Below, piece by piece: positions 60,816-64,000 of a stretch of DNA of 64,000 nt. The stretch's first letter is position 1. Every line of letters starts with the position of its first letter. The notes below the pieces were generated by a model that was given only the letters and a program-made list of their open reading frames with translations, was not told the DNA's origin and did no database searches. Origin of the DNA: an uncultured Pseudomonas sp. (GTDB lineage Bacteria; Pseudomonadota; Gammaproteobacteria; Pseudomonadales; Pseudomonadaceae); the NCBI RefSeq assembly GCF_913774235.1, contig NZ_CAJYDW010000004.1, positions 1 to 64,000 on the forward strand, read 5' to 3'. The position numbers and the translations under genes are program-made.

Positions 60816-61630
60816 CACGCCTTCCATCCCGCCCGCAGGCGTTCGCGTACTTCCCGAGAGGCGGCACGATTGGCGCCGTCCAGCCGCAGCCTGAGATCGG
60901 TGGTACCGCTGGCCAGCACATCCGCCTGGGCCTCGGCCAGGGCCTGGCGTACCTGCTGCAGATCTTCGACCGAGGGCTGGTCGGGCTGGGCCACCTCCAG
61001 CTGGCGCCAGAGCAGGCCCAGGGAGGCATAGCTGTCCAGGTCGTAGGCCATGGGCGGAATATCGGCCGCCAGGCGTTCCAAGTCCTCGACGCTGCGCAGG
61101 GTGACGCGGGCGGCCGAGGCCTTGCCCATGGCATGCACCTGCACCTGGGGATCACGCAGGGCCAGCAGGCGATTGGCCTGGTAGCCGTGGGCGAGAAAGC
61201 CGCCGGACATGGCCTTGCCCACCAGCAGCCCCAGCACCGGATGCCCGGCCAGGCGCGCCTCGGCGTAGGCCCCGGCGGCCCCGGCCAGGGCCTGATGGAT
61301 GCCATAGGCTTCCTCGCGGCGCCCATAGGCCTGGCTGGGGACATCCACCAGGGCAATCAGGGTGCGTTTGACCGCCGCGTCACGATCTTCGGCGATGGCC
61401 GTCTGGATGGCCCGGGCCAGGCCCCAGCCTTCCAGTAGACCCACCTCGCCCTGGCGAGCGCGGGGAAAGGGATTGCCGGCGTCCGGCACCACCGCCAGCC
61501 AGCGCGCGGGGCGTCCGGCCAGTTCGAGGTCGGCGACGCGCAGTGAGGCGGGCAGGCCGCTGACGGCCTCGCCCTGGCCGGCCAGGGCCTGGAACCAAGT
61601 CAGGCCGCGTTGCGAAGGCTGGGTGCTCAT
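60815..61630 (-). CDS. mdcE: Malonate decarboxylase gamma subunit MdcE
   Basis: A 271-residue carboxyltransferase-like subunit with LALVDVPSQAYGRREEAYGIHQALAGAAGAY and GLLVGKAMSGGF as crotonase-like glycine-rich stretches, as in MdcE. With MdcD it decarboxylates malonyl-ACP. Both ends overlap neighbours by four bases. Confidence 0.9.
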   Translation of the reverse strand: MSTQPSQRGLTWFQALAGQGEAVSGLPASLRVADLELAGRPARWLAVVPDAGNPFPRARQGEVGLLEGWGLARAIQTAIAEDRDAAVKRTLIALVDVPSQAYGRREEAYGIHQALAGAAGAYAEARLAGHPVLGLLVGKAMSGGFLAHGYQANRLLALRDPQVQVHAMGKASAARVTLRSVEDLERLAADIPPMAYDLDSYASLGLLWRQLEVAQPDQPSVEDLQQVRQALAEAQADVLASGTTDLRLRLDGANRAASREVRERLRAGWKA

Positions 61631-62493
61631 GGCTGGTCTCCGGCATAGAGGTGGCGGACCGCGGCGGCGTCCGCCTGGGGGCGGGTGTCGAGATCGGCGA
61701 GGCGCGTCAGGTAGTGTTCGGCCTGCTGGCTGCGCAAGGCGCCGGCAACATCCTGGCTACAGCCCTGACGGATGGCAGTGATAACGGCGGCGCTGTCATC
61801 GGCAACGAATACATCGGCGAGCCCGGTGGCAACCCGCTGCTCACCGCCGGTCAGGCTCCAGATGAAGGGGCGGTCGCGGGAGTCGTATTCCTCGATGCCG
61901 GCTTCCTGCTCGATCACCTGGGGGCCGTTGAGGCCCAGGCGGGCCTCGCGGGTGACGATCAACTGGCTGCACAGCCCGGCGGCGATGGACATGCCGCCAA
62001 AGCAGCCGACGCTGCCGGCGATGACGCCGATCACCGGCTGGTGTGAGCGCAGTGCGACGATGGCCGCCTGGATCTCGGCGATGGCGGCCAGGCCCAGGTT
62101 GGCTTCCTGCAGGCGCACGCCGCCGGTTTCCAGCAGCAGCACGGCGCGTGTGGGGGTGCCGGCGAGGTTGTCTTCCAGGGCCAGCTCCAGCGCTCCGGCG
62201 ATCTTGGCGCCGCCCACTTCGCCCAGGCTGCCGCCCTGGAAGGCGCCTTCGATGGCGCAGACCACCGCCGGCTGGCCGTCGATCAGCCCCTTGGCCACTA
62301 CCACGCCGTCATCGGCCTGGCAGACTATGCCCTGCCTGGGCAGCCAGGGCGACATCAGCCGCTCGAAGGGACCGACCAGCTCGCGAAAGCTGCCGGCATC
62401 CAGCACCGTGCGCGCCCGTTCACGGGCACCGAGTTCGACGAAGCTGCGGCTGTGCAGCAATTCCTGGACATCGGGAAGGGGGGCTTCATGCAT
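61627..62493 (-). CDS. mdcD: Malonate decarboxylase beta subunit MdcD
   Basis: A 288-residue protein started at the ATG at 62493 (MHEAPLPDV), overlapping mdcC by eight bases. GAFQGGSLGEVGGAKIAGALELA, ETGGVRLQEANLG and GSVGCFGGMSIAAG are carboxyltransferase-type motifs of MdcD. It pairs with MdcE as the decarboxylase centre. Confidence 0.92.
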   Translation of the reverse strand: MHEAPLPDVQELLHSRSFVELGARERARTVLDAGSFRELVGPFERLMSPWLPRQGIVCQADDGVVVAKGLIDGQPAVVCAIEGAFQGGSLGEVGGAKIAGALELALEDNLAGTPTRAVLLLETGGVRLQEANLGLAAIAEIQAAIVALRSHQPVIGVIAGSVGCFGGMSIAAGLCSQLIVTREARLGLNGPQVIEQEAGIEEYDSRDRPFIWSLTGGEQRVATGLADVFVADDSAAVITAIRQGCSQDVAGALRSQQAEHYLTRLADLDTRPQADAAAVRHLYAGDQP

Positions 62494-62800
62494 GGGTGCT
62501 GTCCTCAAGGTCGAGGGTTTCCAGACCCTGCTCCAGGCGCAGGCGCACCACGCCCGGGGTGGCGCCGAAGTCATGGATGTCCAGGGTCAGGGCCGGCAGG
62601 TCTTCGCGCGCGGCGAACAGCCGGTCGAAGAGGGCGCGCCAGCGCGGTTCGCTGCCGTTGACCGAGGTGTTCACCCTGAGGGTGAAGTCGGCGTTGGCGG
62701 GTTCGAGCAGGACCTCCAGGTCCCCCGAGCCGACGCAGCCCACCAGGGCACGGCCCTGGCGGCGCTCGCTGGCCGGATAGCGGCAGGTGAAATGTTCCAT
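62486..62800 (-). CDS. mdcC: Malonate decarboxylase acyl carrier protein MdcC
   Basis: A 104-residue carrier. The prosthetic-group serine is in VGSGDLEVLLEP, the usual MdcC site. It overlaps mdcB by three bases (ATGA) upstream and mdcD downstream. The track frame starting at 63187 is a wrong extension. Confidence 0.93.
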   Translation of the reverse strand: MEHFTCRYPASERRQGRALVGCVGSGDLEVLLEPANADFTLRVNTSVNGSEPRWRALFDRLFAAREDLPALTLDIHDFGATPGVVRLRLEQGLETLDLEDSTHA

Positions 62801-63657
62801 CAGAGGTCTCCAGGGAGCCGTGGCTCCAGGCGATCGACGAGAAGGGTGGCGGCCAGCAGGTCGGCGGCGCCCCCGGGCGAGGCGTTGGCGGCCAGCAACT
62901 GGCGATCCAGCAACAACAGCTGGCGCCGGCCGGCGAGACTGGCGCTGCCACCGGCGTCCAGCACCGCCTGGGCGCCCTGTTGCATGGTCGCCAGGGCTAC
63001 GGGGCCGCCACGGTGCAGCACACAGGTATCGTCCAGCCGGGTCATGATCGCCAGCAGGGCATCCAGGCGGGCGTTCTGCTCGCCGGCACCGGCCTGGCGG
63101 CTGGCGCGCAGTTGCGGCAGGCCGCGCTGGTGGATGGCAGGAAAACCCGCGGCGGCCTCGCCCCGGGCACCGCTGACGCCATAGCACTGGGCGACGCGCT
63201 GACCATGGCTGGGCGCGGTCTTGGGTGCAGCGGGATCGGGCAGGCTGGCCAGGTGGCCGGCCGCCAGGCAGAGCGCCTCAGCCGAGGTCGGCTGCCCATG
63301 CACGGCCGCCGTTACCAGCAGGCCCAGGGCCCAGATGGCGCCGCGATGAGTGTTGACGCCACCGGTGATTCTCAGCATCTCGGCTTCGCCGTCCCGCCCC
63401 AGGCGACCGATCAGGCGGCGCAAGTCGGCGGCGGGCAGTCCCAGCTCCGCCGCTTCGGCCATGGCCTGGAAGCAGGGCCGCAGCGCCTGGGCCGAGGCCA
63501 GCATCAGCCCCAGGCTGAGATCGCGATGGGCACCCTGGCCGCGACGATCCACCAGGGCCGGCTTGGGCGAGAGTTCGGCTTCGTCCACCAGGGCGGCCAC
63601 GGCCAGCTCGGCCAGGCGCTCGGCGGGGGATGAGGTAAGGCGAGCGAGCGCGCGCAT
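62800..63657 (-). CDS. mdcB: Triphosphoribosyl-dephospho-CoA synthase MdcB
   Basis: A 285-residue protein started at the ATG at 63657, overlapping the mdcA stop. [29 protein letters not shown] and [16 protein letters not shown] are the CitG/MdcB signatures. It makes the precursor of the MdcC prosthetic group from ATP and dephospho-CoA. Confidence 0.92.
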   Translation of the reverse strand: MRALARLTSSPAERLAELAVAALVDEAELSPKPALVDRRGQGAHRDLSLGLMLASAQALRPCFQAMAEAAELGLPAADLRRLIGRLGRDGEAEMLRITGGVNTHRGAIWALGLLVTAAVHGQPTSAEALCLAAGHLASLPDPAAPKTAPSHGQRVAQCYGVSGARGEAAAGFPAIHQRGLPQLRASRQAGAGEQNARLDALLAIMTRLDDTCVLHRGGPVALATMQQGAQAVLDAGGSASLAGRRQLLLLDRQLLAANASPGGAADLLAATLLVDRLEPRLPGDL

Positions 63658-64000
63658 CACCAGCTCCTGAACTTGGCCGGGGGTTGATAGAGGCCGCCGG
63701 ACCACTCCACTAGCTCCCCGATGCTCTTGGCGGCGAGCAATTCGCGACTGGCATCGGTGCGGCGGATGCCGAGATCCTCGGGCAGGGCCACCAGGCCTTC
63801 CTGGCGCAGCCGCCGGGCTTCGGCCGGATCGCTGCGCAGGCCGATGGCGGTGACTCCGGCCACCGCGGCGATCATCGCCCGGCGCTCTTCCAGGGAGCGG
63901 GCCCGGTAGAGATAGGCGATGCCTTCCTCGGTGAGCAGATGGGTGACGTCATCGCCATAGACCATGATGGGCGCCAGCGGCATGCCGCTCTTGCGCGCCA
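63657..64000 (-). CDS. mdcA: Malonate decarboxylase alpha subunit MdcA, C-terminal part
   Basis: The last roughly 113 codons of the first mdc gene; the gene continues off the right edge and no start is present. The end [21 protein letters not shown] and [12 protein letters not shown]...LPEDLGI matches the acetyl-S-ACP:malonate transferase MdcA, which swaps acetyl for malonyl on MdcC. The stop overlaps mdcB. Confidence 0.92.
   Translation of the reverse strand, partial: ARKSGMPLAPIMVYGDDVTHLLTEEGIAYLYRARSLEERRAMIAAVAGVTAIGLRSDPAEARRLRQEGLVALPEDLGIRRTDASRELLAAKSIGELVEWSGGLYQPPAKFRSW

Noticed and set aside
1-64000. CRISPR array, prophage, insertion sequence, tRNA or rRNA
   Set aside because: I saw no regularly spaced repeats, transposase or integrase motifs, or tRNA/rRNA sequences when reading the window, but no dedicated search could be run.

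Overview
The window is a GC-rich, gene-dense bacterial chromosome segment that reads as Pseudomonas. The malonate decarboxylase genes run in the order mdcA-B-C-D-E-G-H-L-M with an adjacent mdcR, as I recall from P. aeruginosa. There are also an arn operon start, an OprD-type porin, a compact cyo operon, an aco operon with AcoR, and Crc/Hfq-type CA motifs. A P. oryzihabitans/P. psychrotolerans-like species is plausible, but I cannot prove it from this sequence. I saw no tRNA, rRNA, CRISPR array, insertion sequence or prophage. This is accessory metabolic chromosome with two decayed genes.

Layout. 1-1644: the 5' end of arnB (lipid A aminoarabinose modification), a repeat-built membrane protein and a DUF3606 protein. 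2111-8880: a MetC-like PLP lyase divergent from its LysR regulator, an exported M20 peptidase, an MFS transporter, and a DUF2231/sorbosone-dehydrogenase pair. 8926-12827: cyoDCBA terminal oxidase. 12969-20066: a tricarboxylate cluster (LysR, GalD-like isomerase, DctA, CitMHS carrier, OprD porin and a periplasmic protein resembling aconitate isomerase). 20218-23517: an OmpR-type two-component system and a D,D-carboxypeptidase. 23532-34559: an esterase, a LuxR regulator, an SphA-like outer-membrane protein, and an APC permease between two large hybrid kinases. 34745-37662: a methyl-accepting chemotaxis protein remnant, a haem-oxygenase-like diiron protein and a methyltransferase. 37721-46577: a GST, then the acetoin/2,3-butanediol operon with a sigma-54 promoter and its activator AcoR. 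46739-50668: a LacI remnant, a small protein and an AtuA-like/CitMHS operon. 50797-56764: two LysR genes and an SDR-MFS-split-transketolase operon. 56900-64000: mdcR and the mdc operon, with mdcA running off the right edge.

How it fits together. Most of the window is carbon scavenging: plant-type tricarboxylates, acetoin/butanediol, malonate, and at least two pathways whose substrate is unknown. AANAANAA motifs precede eight of these catabolic or transport genes, which suggests one post-transcriptional Crc/Hfq carbon-repression layer over otherwise separate LysR, sigma-54 and MdcR circuits. The parts I find least explained are the tricarboxylate cluster with two unrelated isomerases, the diiron oxidase/methyltransferase pair, the SDR-MFS-split-transketolase operon, and the AtuA-like/CitMHS operon.
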